DNA of 64,000 bases from Oreohelix idahoensis (GCA_024509875.1 JAMPIV010016237.1:129501-193500); one strand, 5' to 3'; counted from the stretch's first letter, positions 48,331 through 61,020 are shown. The notes: a model not told the origin generated them from the sequence alone. Numbers and translations are program-made.

Positions 48331-49770
48331 TGTCAGAGGTGTTATTAAAGCGGCCACTATGGATGATCCTATCTACCCAGTTATCCTGGGATGTAGATAT
48401 GTGTTTATTATGAGACCAAAGGAGCCGATTGTGGCAGCGGTAACCACAAGAGGGCAAGCCAAGAAGGAGAGGGAGCCTGCGCCAAATTTGTTGCCGAACG
48501 AACTGAAGGAGGCGCAACAAAAGGACCCTACTCTGGAGCTGTGCTTTAAAAAACTGCCCATGGCTAAGGACCCCAGACACAACGGAGACATCTTTTCTAA
48601 GGATGGCATATTGTATCGTAGAACGGGCAACCCGGACACGGGGAATAACCAGCTCCTAGTACCGACGCAGTACAGAAGCCAGATCTTAGAAATGGGGCAC
48701 TCTCTTCCCTTTAGCGGACATATGGGACGAAACGCCACTATTCAGCGAATAAAAAACCACTATTGGTGGCCAGGAAAGAACTCTGACATTATCAGGTACG
48801 TGAAATCCTGCGCCCAGTGCCAACGGGTAGCACCAAAGCACTTGACACCCCCAGTACCTATGGGGCAAATGCCAATAGTGGGTACTCCATTTGAACGGGT
48901 TGCTGTCGACATCATTGGACCCCTGGAAAGGACCAAAAGAAAGCACAGGTTCATACTGACTTTAGTCGACACTTGCACAATGTGGCCGAAGCTATACCGC
49001 TAACATGCACAGATTCCAAGCATGTCGCAGAAGCTCTCGTGCAAATCTTTACACGGTTGGGATTCCCTCAACAAGTTTTGACGGACAATGGATCCCAATT
49101 CCGTAGCCTGTTAATGGAGGAGATCTTTAAGATCTTGAGGGCCGAACATATCCACACAAGTCCCTACCATCCGGCCGAAAATGGGCTCGTGGAACGTTTT
49201 AACGGCATCCTCACCACCATGTTACGTAAGTTGGGTCAGGAGAAACCGGAAGACTGGGACCTATATATATCCCTACCGAGAGGTTCCCCAAGCGTCTACG
49301 GGATTCGCGCCAGCTACACATTTATTTGGCAGACATATTAAGGGGCTACTAGAAGGCTTACTTCGGTTCCTGACAGACCAAAAGGCTGACGAGACAGTCG
49401 TCTCTGCAAGCAAGTATGTATCTGAGCTCAAGGAAAGGCTAAAGCTAGGATGGGATCTAGCTACTACCAACCTTAAGAAAGCCCGCGCTAAACATGCTAA
49501 AAGATACAACACAGCTGCAAAAGAGAAAGAACTACAACCAGGGGAGAAAGTTTTGTTGCTACTTCCAACCGGAAGCAATAAACTTCGCATCGGATGGCAA
49601 GGGCCGTTTACCGTCCTTAAAAAGATCTCACGTACCAATTACAAGATCTCCATCAAAGGAAAGGAGAAGGTCTTCCACATAAATCTGCTTAAGAAATATT
49701 TGGAAAGATCGGTGCCATCCTCCGAGCATCTCTTGGCCGTCGCCATAGCAACGAAAGACGAGGAAGATGA
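48320..49770 (+). pseudogene. pol: E3 integrase with GPY/F, upstream of RT
   Basis: H2C2 zinc motif GHSLPFSGHMG then SCAQCQRV. Catalytic Asp in VAVDIIGPL, Asp in VLTDNGSQF, Glu in NGLVERFNG (35 residues apart). C-terminal GPY/F module WQGPFTVLKKISRTNYKI and FHINLLKKYLE. Frame changes lie near 48985 (after CTMWP) and near 49265. At the latter a TATATATAT stretch replaces several codons that E1 and E2 keep before YREVP. GPY/F leads straight into the RT linker. Confidence 0.88.
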
Positions 49771-51304
49771 TGATGGTTGCATGGAGTATCCATTGCAACC
49801 CACAGAATCCTTTAAAGATGTCAAGTTCGGCGACAATCTCTCACTAGAACAACAAACAGAAACCAGGGCGCTACTAAAACAGTACAGTTCAGTCTTAACG
49901 GATGTACCTGGTCGAACAAATCTCATCGAATTTGACACGAAATTAACAAACGAGAGCCCTGTTCGAACCAGAGTTTACCCCATACCGTACGCTAAAGCTG
50001 ATGCACTTCGCGGAGAAATAGACAAGCTGCGTCAAGCAGGAATTATCAGTGAGTCTACATCTGCTTACAGTTCCAGTGTAGTGCTGTTGCAGAAGCCCAA
50101 TAAGGAAGTTCGGCTGTGTATAGATTACCGGCTGCTAAACGCTGTAACGGAATTCCAGCCCGAACCTCTCCAAACTGTTTCTGAGTTGTTCACCAAGCTC
50201 AGCAAAGCAAAGATTTTCTCCAAGATTGACCTCAGTAAAGGTTATTATCAGATACCAGTCAAGGAGGAAATTAAACCTTTGTTAGCTTTCAGCACTAGTG
50301 AAGGACATTACACATTTAATGTGATGCCGTTCGGATTGCATAACGCACCAGGCGTGTTCACCAGGATGATGAGGAAACTTCTAGAACCTTTGCAAAGTCC
50401 CCATATCCATAATTTTATGGATGACATATTAATTGCATCGGAAACCTATGAAGAACATATTGCTACGGTTGCTATGCTCCTCAGGAGACTACAGGAAACG
50501 GGTCTCACAGCCAGACCTAGCAAATGTCTCATCGGGTTTGAACAGTTAGACTTCCTGGGGCATACTATTTCTCACGGATGCAGTTGGCCTATTAAGAAGA
50601 ACGTGGAGAAAATAGCTGCAGCCAAAAGACCCCGAACGAAGAAAGACGTACGTTCCTTCCTATCATTATGTGCATATTATCAGAAATACATCCAGAACTT
50701 CAACGGACTGACAGCACCTCTGACTGACCTCACAAAGAAAGGTTGTCCTGATAAGGTCATATGGGATCAAAAGTGCGAACACGCGTACAGCACTTTGAAA
50801 GGACAGTTGTCTGCATACCCCATTTTGAGGTTGCCTGACCTCAACAAACCTTTTGTATTACGGGTCGACGCGTCAGGTCAGGGCATCGGGTCAACACTGC
50901 TTCAAGCCGATGACAGTGACCCAAACATGCTATTTCCAGTTGCCTATGGCAGTCGGAAATTAAATAAAGCTGAACGGAACTACAGCGTAGTCGAAAGAGA
51001 ATGTCTCGCTCTGATTGACGGTATCAGACGCCATCATGAGTTTCTCTATGGTACATCTTTCACGGTGCAAACAGACCACGCTCCGTTAGCATTTCTGGGT
51101 GCCAATAAAGAATTTAACGCAAGGATCATGCGTTTGGCGCTTCTTTTAAGCGTTTATTCTTTCAAAGTGGAATATATTCCGGGAAGACAGAATGTCGGGG
51201 CTGATTTCATGAGTAGAAACTGGTCTACAGAGGAAGATGAGCAAACTGAAGATACCACTCGTCCTAAAATCACCAATCAGGTCACCTCCATTAAAAAAAA
51301 ATGA
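49771..51304 (+). CDS. pol: E3 reverse transcriptase-RNase H (open)
   Basis: An uninterrupted frame that opens upstream in integrase and ends at a stop just before the 3' LTR. RT: VLTDVPGRTNLIEFD, SSSVVLLQKPNKEVRLCIDY, KIDLSKGYYQIPV, FNVMPFGLHNAPGVF, and FMDD in HNFMDDILIASE (FMDD in place of the YIDD and YLDD of E1 and E2). Thumb: TKKDVRSFLSLCAYYQKY. RNase H: LRVDASGQGIGSTL, YSVVERECLALIDG, VQTDHAPLAFL, ending RQNVGADFMSR. All catalytic acids are present. Copies E3 RNA into DNA. No integrase follows it. Confidence 0.93.
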
Positions 51305-51327
51305 AACATGAAAAATGGTTTCATGTC

Positions 51328-51343
51328 TAAAAGTGGGGACGAT
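51328..51343 (+). promoter_or_regulatory. E3 polypurine tract region
   Basis: TAAAAGTGGGGACGAT immediately before the TG of the 3' LTR. AAAAGTGGGGA is the probable plus-strand primer, a few bases short of the boundary. Confidence 0.65.
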
Positions 51344-53469
51344 TGTGACGTACGTCTAGTTCGACAAGTGAATTTTTCCTGATATGATGGATGATTTAAA
51401 GGGACTTTTAGCTTTTCATAACATTAGAACCCCTGAACATTTGTTGTAACTTTTCGTTTCGCCAGAGCGAACCGTTTCCACCGGGACTCACTTAGTATGC
51501 GGCACGAGATCAAAGACACTGAGACGATCCCCGAGCAGAGAAGCTAGTTTCTCGCTGGTATTTATCATCTCCGCGCGAACTCAACTGCTCGCAAGATGGA
51601 CCAGAGCAATCAGAAGAAAGACACTGGTGGAGATCGCAGGAAGGACGGGCGGCATGCTATCAAAGACAGTAGTGGTCCGTGAAACGATTTCGCATCTCGG
51701 TGTTTAGCACGGAACCGATCGCAGTCAGAGCGAATCGGGAAAGCTGACGCAAGCAGCGAGCGAAGATACGAGAGGCCAGGGGCGGCTTCTCTCTTTGGAT
51801 TTGGCGGTCAGATCCCCCAAAGTTCATGAGATCAAAAAAAGCTGTCAAAGTTCTCATGTCCCACTCATCTTGCATTCCAGTTGTAGATATACAGATCACG
51901 TAGAAATACACTTCATCATTCGCTGGCCAGAACTTGATAGAAGCACTAGCGATATTTGAAATCTTGCTAGATTATCCCATGGATTTTCATTTTATTTGCA
52001 GTGAATTCTATTTCTGTGCAAAGCGATTGATCACCTTTTGCAATCCCAGCAATAACGAAATCTTTCAGAGTTTCCATACTCGGTTCTTAAACTTCCAGAC
52101 AGTTTGATGAGACATTTTTTTAAAGTAAATCTTGTGGTGGTCCGGTGCGGCCTAGCTAACATAATTACATGAAAGAAAGCCTACCCAAGATCATTTGATT
52201 ATTATCATCAATTAAATTACAATCTGTAAGATAAACTGGAAGATAAACAGTGCCAGTTGCGATAGTTTATATACTGCTCTATTGTGAGAGATTACCGATT
52301 TACCTGACTGTGACTGAGACTAGTTTTTCCTCACTGGATTAAAAAAACTTTACCGGTCAGTTGCTGTCATCACGCAGTGAAGGAATATTGCCATCACCTC
52401 ATTTTCACCCCTGTGTTGAATTGTGTCAGTGCCATCCCATAGACTCCTTTTTATATAATAAAACACAAGAACTCTTAGAACTTCAAGTCCGGCGATAAGC
52501 GGGAATATTTGCTCTCAGTGCAACCTCGCATTATCTGGGGCGGGACATAGAAGGACTGGACAGTTGTCACACGTAAAGAGTTTAAGTACTGTGTATATCA
52601 TGCTATGGATTGTCTGATGCTGAAATCGGTAAGTGTGTGGTGTATATGAGTGTGGATCCTCACAGTGTGCATGAATGACAGGAGATTTATTTTTTTTGCA
52701 AAAACCCATTTGTTAACTTGCCTACCGGGTAATACGTTTTCTGTATACCCGGCATTGTTCCTTTAGTGGGATAATTTGTTAACTCTGTTTCATCCCCCCC
52801 CCCTTTTTTTTTCTTTGCTTAGTAAAGGGAAGACACCAGTTGGGATAACAGTAATTTTTTTTGTCTACCACCATAACTAATATTGTAACACCTCTTTCAG
52901 AGTAATTAAATTCACTGTTGGGTTACATTTCCTATGCTCCTGATAACTATCTATCTTGAGACTGGGTTTATCTTTGTCTAATACAAGCGGGAAGGGCTTA
53001 GTCGATACCAATCTTCTTCACCCCCTCCCTACCTTGATATTTGCATTTTTTTTCTGTACTTATGATAATTTTATGTAACACTTGCTATTGTTTTTTTGTG
53101 ATTTGATCTTTACGGTAAATAAACATCATAAACTTATATCGGACTGTGTTGGAATACCCAAAAGCCCAAACATTCCCTATTTGTTTAATATAGCTGTATC
53201 CACGTCGTCTGAGTGTTTGAAGCAACATATTGGTGTGAGCGCAGACATGTGTCTGGAAAACTGGCAAATAATTGTTTGACCAGGAGAGTGGAAGAGAAGA
53301 TTGAGAGAAACGATTTGTCGTAAATAAGTCTGTCTTTACTCTCCTCCAGCACTCTGTGGAGCATCATATTTAATCTATACATTTCTATCACTGAGTTTTC
53401 ATCATCATTCTACACTCTAAACCGGACTACTATTTCTAGACTCTTTTCTCTCAAAATAAATTTACGACA
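51344..53469 (+). repeat. E3 3' LTR
   Basis: 2,126 bp, matches 43864-46088 with about 30 scattered differences and no poly-C tract. Confidence 0.93.
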
Positions 53470-53474
53470 CTAGC

Positions 53475-54762
53475 CCGTACCAGATTTTGTCCTGATCATG
53501 TAGGCATTTCGTCGCTGCATGAATCACTCCTTCATCATCTTCAAACCTTGTCCTACGGAGTGCATCTTTTTTTTTTTTTTTTTTTTCTTAACCAGCGGCA
53601 CTCGGGCTTTCAGCCCTTCGGCCCAATGACATATCATTGCGAGGCTGGGGAACCTGAGGACTTTCCTTCCAACCCGGTCAGGAGCTTCGCTCCTTCCCAT
53701 CCACAGAGGGTTTATCACAGGAGCCGTTCAGGCTATTCAGTCAAATTTCCGGCCGTAAACATTTCTTCAAACGCCGACGCCCGGGTTTGAACCATGAACA
53801 CCTGGTCGCCAGTACAACGCCGAAGCCATTACACCAGCGCGGCTCCCAAGTGCATCTTTAAGTGGACCAAATAGATGAAAATCAGAGGGTGCCAAATCGG
53901 GACTATAGGGTGGATGGGGTAGTACAGTCCAACCAAATTTGGTGATTGCTTCCCGTGTTGCCAGACTTGTGTGAGGTCGCGCATTGTCCTGAAGGAGAAG
54001 CAGGTCTGATGGATTCTTGTGCGGCCGAACTCTGCAAAAACCTTGATTGAGTTTTTTCAATGTCTTAATATAAGCTTGCGAAATGATTGTCTCTCCTCTT
54101 GGCATAAAGTCCACAAGAATCACAACTTCAATGTCCCAAAAGACAGTGATCATGACCTTTCCAGCTTAAGGAATTGTCTTGAATTTCTTTCTTCTTGGTG
54201 ATTGCGGATGATGCCACTCCATTGACTGTCTTTTTGTCTCAGGTTCAAAATGATGTGCCCAGGTTTCGTCACCTGTAACGATCTTAGCCAAAAAGTTCTC
54301 TCCATCAGCATTGAAACGCTCCAACAATTCAGAAGAAATTGCTTTCCTTTGCAATCGGTGGTCATTTGTGAGACTTCGAGGAAACCATCTTGCGCAAAGC
54401 TTAGAAATTCCGAGAGTTTTTATAACTGCATTTGCACTACCAATGCTGACTGACAGCTGTAAGGCCAATTGTTAAGTAGTGATCCGCCTATCAGTAAGAA
54501 TAATGCCCTCAGCGCATTTCAACATTTCTGCGTTGGTGGCGGTGGCAGGACGTCCACAGCGCAGCCGATCAAGCAGCTCCGTATCTCCACATCCTGATTC
54601 TTTGATTCTCTTAACCCAGCGACTGATTGTACTCCTGTTGACTGCAAACCTTCCATACACATCACATAGACGCTTGTGAATGGTCACAACAGTTTTCTTC
54701 TCTCCCACGAGAAATGCTATCACAATTCGCTGCTTATAACGCAAGTTGCTAACATGCTCCAT
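53475..54762 (-). pseudogene. Mariner transposase, main part (DD34D)
   Basis: Starts with MEHVSNLRYKQRIVIAFLVG and a helix-turn-helix (FAVNRSTISRWVKRIKESG), then LRCGRPATATN. Catalytic residues: Asp in VTGDETWAHHFEPETKRQS, Asp in LLLQDNARPHTS, and Asp in YSPDLAPSDFHLF, with 34 residues between the last two (DD34D). In-frame TAA codons lie at about 54472-54474 and 54163-54165. A SINE interrupts the sequence after FGPLKDAL, and E3 interrupts it again after DKIWYG. The enzyme would cut and paste the element, but this copy cannot. Confidence 0.92.
53570..53848 (-). mobile_element. tRNA-derived SINE inserted in the mariner
   Basis: On the minus strand it begins TGGGAGCCGCGCTGGTGTAA and has box A-like TGGTGTAATGG and box B GGTTCAAACCC at tRNA spacing. 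A body of about 190 bp follows, with an inverted pair (GGGCTGAAAGCCC), and then a poly-A tail (poly-T at 53570-53586 on the plus strand). Perfect 11-bp target duplications AGTGCATCTTT lie at 53559-53569 and 53849-53859. RNA polymerase III would transcribe it, and a LINE must supply its RT. The duplication sits inside the transposase coding sequence. Confidence 0.93.
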
Positions 54763-54922
54763 TTCAACGGTTTAGGGCAGCCGTATTATTTAGCCGATTG
54801 TAGTGCAAATTAGTGCACACAATTGGCACATGCAATATTTAAAGTGTGCAAAATTTCATGCTTCTATCTTTATTATTAGGTGAGAAAAACGATGTGGTGC
54901 ATTACTTTCTGAACGCTCCTCG

Positions 54923-55038
54923 TATAAGCTTTCCTGAATGAAAAATATACTTTCTTAGGTCCTTCATTATATTCTGATAATCACTTAAAAGGTAGGATTC
55001 TTTAAGCTTTCTTGAATGAAAAATATACTTTCTCAGGT
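54923..55038. repeat. 85-bp tandem repeat, right part
   Basis: Continuation of 43562-43680 beyond the mariner (AAGCTTTCCTGAATGAAAA, TAATCACTTAAAAGGTAGG). Confidence 0.85.
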
Positions 55039-57822
55039 GTGACATATTATGAAAATAGCGTCATATATCTTTTTTCAATATCTACACTTTTCCTTTTACT
55101 TTTTCTTCCACCTATGCACGTTTTAACTTAAACCCCTTTATGCTCAGATATTTGTCTCTCTTTCTCATTTAGCACGCAGACTTTATTGCTGTTCGCTATT
55201 CCCTTTCATATATGTTTACCAGCAGACCATTTAGCTACGTTGATCTGTAATTTATTCTTAACGCCAGTGATTGACAATCGTGGTAATAGATAAGACAGCG
55301 ATCAAGGATGAATTAATTTTAGTACTAAGAGCAGATAATTTTGGAACAAAAGGGAGATAATTTCTATTAACATTTCCTGAGTCCATTCGCCTGTAAGTTA
55401 ATATAACCACGGTGAGAACGTCGATATCAAAGACATTGCTCGCTAGACTGGCCTTACGAGCGTAGACGTGAAGAAATTTGCAATGTTTAGCAAATTACGT
55501 TATGCCTGATTTAAGCGAGAAAAGGGTTCTGGTTTTCGGCTTTAATGTGAGAATGATCTTTGATTTGCAAATCTGAACGTACAATTCACCGTAGGTGCTA
55601 ACATCTGGCAGAGAGTCTGTTTTCGGGTTATAGTTATAACATTTCCTTTGATTTCAGATGTAGATATACCATAGCCTTCTAACTAAAATTTATCCAGTAC
55701 TCGACAGATTCAGAAGACCTAAAGCTGCAATTCTAGAATCACTCGTATTGAGTAGAGTTTCTTAGTTTTTGTTGGATAATAGTCTTAGAAGTTTGTGCGA
55801 AGTTAGATACTATACTAATAGTTTTGAGTGAATTAAGTGGTAAATCACCGATTATATTTTGCTAGATTTTGTGCAGAACGATTTATTAGATAGGTCCGAA
55901 ATATATTATCACTTTAAGTTTTACTGTGTTAAAGTGGCTAGCAAAATAAATAATAATTTCTAGCTAAACTTTTCCAGCTATGCAATAATTTTAAGTAACT
56001 GCTAATAACCAGTCAGAGAATATTTTAGCCAACTAGTAAAGGCACCGTTGATCATGAGTATTTACGAAATATGTATTTATTTCTAATTCATTATAATTTT
56101 TTTTAATGACTAGAATTTATTTCACGGGAGTTTTAAACGATAAGACTAGCTTTAAGCTTGAACGAAAAGACTAGCTTTAAGCTTGTAATTTGTAATTTAA
56201 AGTTAAATAACCAAAATGAATATATTATATTTTACGCGAGGTAGGTGTAGTAAAGTGAATCCGTATCACAACACGCTCAAATTACCCGCTCAAAAACGAA
56301 CAAGCTAACGTATTTTAAATCTATAAATAACTACAGTATTTGAAATTTGTCTGAGGGTCCAGTATAATTTACCGCCAACAATTTAACTAGAGAATTTGAA
56401 TTTTCTAAGAAAACTAGTTAAATATTACCACCCCCCCTCCTTTTCACCTACCCACTCCAATATTTATCGATGAACGTAGTAAAACTTAACAACCAATCAA
56501 ATCGTTACCTCTTTTTGTGTAGGGACAAGAAAATTTGGTTGAAGTGGAAATAATGCCTATTTTGGGTTTTTGCTCGAACTTAGATAATTTATTTCTTGAT
56601 AACTAAAGATACTTAAAATGCCAGGGATATCTCAAATTATAGCGCTGATATTGCTTAGCATACACCCATAGAGATTCTCTCATACAAAATTATCTTGACA
56701 TAGAAAGATTTAATTTAGTATTATTTTCACATCAGTTTAAGATCAAATTTAATTACAAAAAAATTAACCAGATGGAAATGCAAAGAAATAACTAAAGGAA
56801 AACTATATAGAACGATTTAGAATAATTGGCCGTTTAATTATTACTTTTGATAATTAAAATCGATTCGAAAATAATTATGATATAAAATAAACAAATTCGG
56901 TCAGATTAGACAAACACGCTTAAAACTGCTCAAATTCTATAGCCTAGGAAAAAGTTAACTTTTATTGACTCGTCATCTGATTGGTTAGGTGTAGTTGATA
57001 AAAATTTACAACTTCTTGTAAGTTGCGCCATTTCCTAAAAAGCTTCCACGCCAAGCTGACATATTCAGAAAAAGACAGAAGGACAAGCTTTGCCGTCTGT
57101 ACTGAAAGCGGAGTGCTAAAAGTTCTGTACTGCTTGGTCGCTTGTGTGTGTGAATATTCTTTACTTGAGGGTAAGACAGATAATTTTGTTTGCATATTTT
57201 ATTAACCTGTAAGTAACAGGCTATTATGTGCCATATTTTTCGATACTGCTGAACGGGATGTGGTGTCACGACGACCTAAGTAGGAATGTGTATAGGGCAG
57301 GCTTATTCGGAGTGAAAAAAATGTGTAAAATGTTTGCCAATTGGCCTTACAAATTTGCGACTGTAAGTGCAGTCTTAATAAATTGATATTGTCTTTTGGA
57401 ATGACACACTGTTCAAATAACATGTGAAAACATATAGGGAATGTTCGAATGAAGTAATCAACAGGTCACAAGCCATATTGTATCCACCATGTTTATTGTA
57501 TGGAAGACAAACATGAGTGAGGGATATTAATGTAGAATCAATACTGAAGGAGACTGATTACACCAAGCTGAGTGTAGACAAAGAAATTTAAGGTCTGGTG
57601 CGACTTGATAGCACAAGTGGCTGAACTAGGTGGGTATTAATAGGGTTTAGAGGTGAAATTGATAGAGGCAGATGTTAAATAGAAGGGATTGTCCTTCTTA
57701 TTTCAGGTTTTATTACGAAGTTACCTCGTTGCTGCAGTAGACTGAAAGGAAGAAAGTGTGGGAGTGATGGCTCATGCTGCAATTTTCAACTAGCTCCTTT
57801 TCTTCAGTCAGAAGTCACAACA
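55039..57822. other. Unassigned AT-rich DNA
   Basis: No gene or known repeat found, only a small duplication (AAGACTAGCTTTAAGCTTG twice at 56140-56185) and overlapping short frames at 56962-57423 without any domain. Confidence 0.5.
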
Positions 57823-59706
57823 AACGAACGAACGAACGAACGAACGAACTTTATTTTCGATGGGTAAAGAATTGGGCGCGCAGGCCCGTCTAACATTCTG
57901 CCCTTCCACTATTATTAATCTTGCATACTATATCCTTTCATTCCCACATGATGCTTTAAGCATTAATTTAAAGGCATGCAACATTATAAAGTTACCATAA
58001 CAGCATTCATTTACAGTATGCAAGCATAATAAAAAAAAATGAGTAGGGTTTTTTTTTTTTGAAACAAACAAGCTAGTAAATGGGGGGAAAAAGCAATAAT
58101 AAAATAAAATAAATAAAACAATAAATAAAAATAAATAAATTCTGTATACCGACACTCACTCATGCGGTCAATCCGTCTACATTTAATCTGTATTTTTGGT
58201 ATGCGGGTACATTCTCACGACTCACATTTCTAAAGTACAGTATTATGTGGGTACATTCACACATACATTACATTATATAATAATATTTTAAAGTGAATAT
58301 AATAATGATATTACATGGATATAAAACAAATTATTCACACAAAAAAATTAGCGGAAGAGGAAAAGAAATGTTGACCTATGGATGAGATGTTCACAGGCAA
58401 ATACTGTTTCTATGGGGGTAGATAATCAGTGTTGAGGAAGTGTTTGAAAAGTGCTTTGTTAAAAGAATATTGTGTAGGTAGGCTTTTTAGGTGGTGTGGA
58501 AGGCTGTTCCATAAGTAGGCACCAGAGTAGGCTAGACTCTTTTTGAACAGGTCGATCCTAGGTTTGGGCAGACGTAACTGTTGTAATCGTTGTCCCTCCC
58601 TTCTACTGGTTTGAAACAATGATCTTAGGTACGACGGAGCATTGTTAGATAGAATTGTGTGAGTCATCTTGGCTTTGTTGTAGAGAAGACGTTTTTTTAG
58701 CGACAGTATTTTGGGTTCTTTTCCTGTCCTTGTGTGTGGTGTCGTACGATTATCGGTGATCAGACGCACTGCTCTCTTTTGCAGGGAGTGCAGTCTCTTC
58801 GAGGTGGAAGCAGGGCAACAATCCCATTGTGTAGAGCAGTAATCTAGATGTGTCTGTATATGTGAGGTGTAGAACAATAGTCTAGTGTCTGCGTCTAAGA
58901 AGTGTTTTATTTTGGCTTGCTGGTACGTCTTTTGTGCTATATGTTTGGTTAAATTCCGTACATGGGAGTTCCACGTTAAGTGCTGGTCAATCGTGATCCC
59001 CAGAACTTTGTGTTATGTTACATGTTCAATTTGTATTGATTCCGCGTGTAGCTGTAGCGATCTTTTGGTGCAGCTGAGGAGTTTCTGTCTGGTGGTAATC
59101 AACATAGATTTCGTTTTTGTTGTGTTTACTGGCATACGATTCATATTACTCCCTTTTGTTAGATTGTCTACATCGCTTTGAAGAGTCATTTCAAGTGCCA
59201 CGCAGTCATTGTCACTAGTGTAGATAGTACAATCATCTGCAAAGAGGTCACAAGTTGAATATTTTAGATGTAGTGGCAGGTCGTTGATGAACATTGCGAA
59301 GAGTAGGGGCCCAAGAATAGAGCCCTGCGGTACTCCTGTAACTACCTTCGAGAAATCTGATGCCGAGTTGCTGTGAAGCACTAACAGTTGTCGATCTGCC
59401 AGGAATGATTTGATGATGTTTAGTGGATTAGAGCCTATTCTGAGGGTTTCCAACGTTTGAACCAAGATAGTGCCGTCAATCGTGTCAAATGCTTTCTTGA
59501 AGTCGACAAAAACAGCACCACATAATTTTCCATCATTTATGTTCGACAGCCAGTTGTCTGCCATTTTGGTGAGGGCTGTGTGACAGGAATGTTTGGGTCT
59601 GAAACCTGACTGGCTATCAATGAGCAGTTTGTTTGTTGTTAAGTGTTGAAATGTGGTGTTGTAAATGCGTTTCTCAACGGTGGTGTTCAGATCTATGATG
59701 GACAAT
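57823..59706 (-). pseudogene. CR1/L2-like LINE, RT domain to 3' end
   Basis: Minus strand, 5' truncated just before IIDLNTTVEKRIYN. RT motifs: LIDSQSGFRPKHSCHTAL, VFVDFKKAFDTIDG, VVTGVPQGSILGPLLF, and the catalytic FADD in CDLFADDCTIY. The frame stops near 59013 (TAA) and continues with HKVLGITIDQHLTWNSHV, IQTHLDYCSTQWDCC, LQKRAVRLIT and the C-terminal LWNSLPHHLKS, FKHFLNTDY. The 3' untranslated region ends AATAAAGTTCGTTCG, with seven GTTC units as a tail (57823-57849). Replacing poly-A with a short tandem tail is typical of CR1/L2 LINEs. One stop codon separates two otherwise open halves. Confidence 0.88.
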
Positions 59707-60129
59707 ACAGCTGCAATAACTCTTTAACAGATAAGTGCTTTAGACAGGCACTGATACTTCATCCAACCACAAAATTTCACCAATAAAAATATACCACCTG
59801 GGAGTGATGACAATAACAGACCTCACAGTATATGTTTAGTGATAATAACAAGAACTGTGTGTAGATTCATTCCAGTGACTTTTTTGTTGTACAAATGGAA
59901 CAGAAGTTCCAATTTATTTAATTGTCCATATAAATATAAAGTTCTTGATTTTTGAACAGAAACGTACTGACCCAAAAAGATTGAGGTTCAGTACCATTAA
60001 ATTGTAAATACATTCTCAGAAAGTCTTGCTTTACTTACTTTTCTTTAAAGTTAAAGTTCTGTTTAAAATTTTAAATTGTTAAAATACAATACCTTAGACA
60101 CTTTGCCAAATAATAACACACAGATAACA
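59707..60129. other. Unassigned spacer
   Basis: AT-rich, nothing seen. Confidence 0.5.
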
Positions 60130-61020
60130 TACTCTTGGTGAGATCTCAAGAGGTAGCCGATAATGACCCAGAGAACTTCATCATCATCATTCTTTACTCT
60201 GGGAACTTACATAGCTGGACCTCACCTTGATTGTCTATACACCTTTGCTCTTTTCAGAGAAGGGGGTATTTCTTATAAGACCAGTCTCTTATCTGGCACT
60301 ATCCTGGTATCCTCTGATACATCTTGTTGTCCTGGATATTCTATAATTACTAACATCAAAACCTCTTATCACATATTGGGGTCCTGTCGGGAATATTTTT
60401 CCACCATACCCAGGGGCTGTTACTGTAGGGAATGAATATATAATAATAGCAACTTGTGGTGAAATTGGATGAGCTGTCATTGCCTATAGTTAATTAAGTT
60501 AGTAATATTTGCTAATTGATGATATAAGTTGTTAATAATATGTGTACAAGTCAGAGAATGGCAGACTTGGCCAAATTTAGATCTGCTGCAGTGCAGGCGG
60601 CAAAAGACTTTGGCCTGAGTGGGGACGCGATGATTCAGTATGTAACTACTGAATGTGATAAATTTATTGATAGGGAAGATAGGAGGTTAGCTAAAGAAAG
60701 AAGATTACAAGCATAAAATGAGGCTAGGAAATTAGAGGTTGATAGGGAGGCTGAAATTAAAAGGTTACAGTTAGAGGCTGAAAGAGAGGCTAGGCAGATG
60801 GAGGCTGAAAAGGAGGAAAAGAGATTGCAAATGGAGGCAGAGGAAAAACGTTTCCAAAGAGAGCATGAGTTAAGCTTAAAAGAAATGAAACTTCAAGGAC
60901 ATATTCCAGACAATGGAAGCAGCCCATCTACCTCTGGCTCTAGTGTAAGTCAGGGTGCCTCAAACTCAGCTATGAATTTTCATTTAGACCCTTTTGTGGA
61001 GAAAGAAGATTGTCGCAAAA
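60130..61020 (+). pseudogene. gag: E4: Gmr1-like LTR end and Gag N-terminus, interrupted by E5
   Basis: The part before 60377 resembles the end of the E5 LTR (GGGGTATTTCTTATAAGACC against GGGGTATTACTTGTAAGGTC). A decayed primer-binding site, TGGGGTCCTGTCGGGAAT (60377-60394), follows. Gag starts MADLAKFRSAAVQAAKDFG at 60558, with a coiled coil (KRLQLEAEREARQMEAEKEE) and MNFHLDPFVEKED, then stops matching. One in-frame TAA lies at 60714. Similarity to E5 Gag ends exactly where a TGTCGC begins (61021), the likely E5 insertion point. Confidence 0.78.

Larger units (their letters stand above)
43864..53469 (+). mobile_element. E3: full-length Gmr1-like LTR retroelement
   Basis: 9.6 kb with long LTRs starting TGTGACGTACGTC and ending TTTACGACA. 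CTAGC is duplicated at 43859-43863 and 53470-53474. Internal order is PBS, leader, gag, protease, integrase, RT, RNase H, polypurine tract. The LTRs are about 98-99 percent identical outside a C tract, so insertion is recent. Even so, the coding region carries one nonsense codon and four frame changes, some at homopolymers where sequencing error is possible. No envelope-like frame lies between RNase H and the 3' LTR. Confidence 0.93.
43683..54922 (-). mobile_element. Mariner transposon, split by E3 and a SINE
   Basis: Terminal inverted repeats: left CGAGGGGCTTTCAGAAAGTA; right, reverse-complemented, CGAGGAGCGTTCAGAAAGTA, followed on both sides by ATGCACCACATCGTTTTTCT. TA is duplicated at 43681-43682 and 54923-54924. 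Rejoining the flanks across one TA recreates an 85-bp tandem-repeat unit. Without E3 and the SINE the element is about 1.34 kb, the usual mariner length. Confidence 0.93.

Noticed and set aside
48275..49341. Integrase of a different element inserted upstream of RT
   Set aside because: The same order recurs in three diverged elements, each with GPY/F running directly into the RT linker, so it is ancestral rather than a chance nesting.
51305..51343. An envelope gene in E3
   Set aside because: Only about 40 bp separate the RNase H stop from the 3' LTR.
56962..57423. Overlapping 60-87 residue frames on both strands
   Set aside because: No domain and mutual overlap; consistent with chance.
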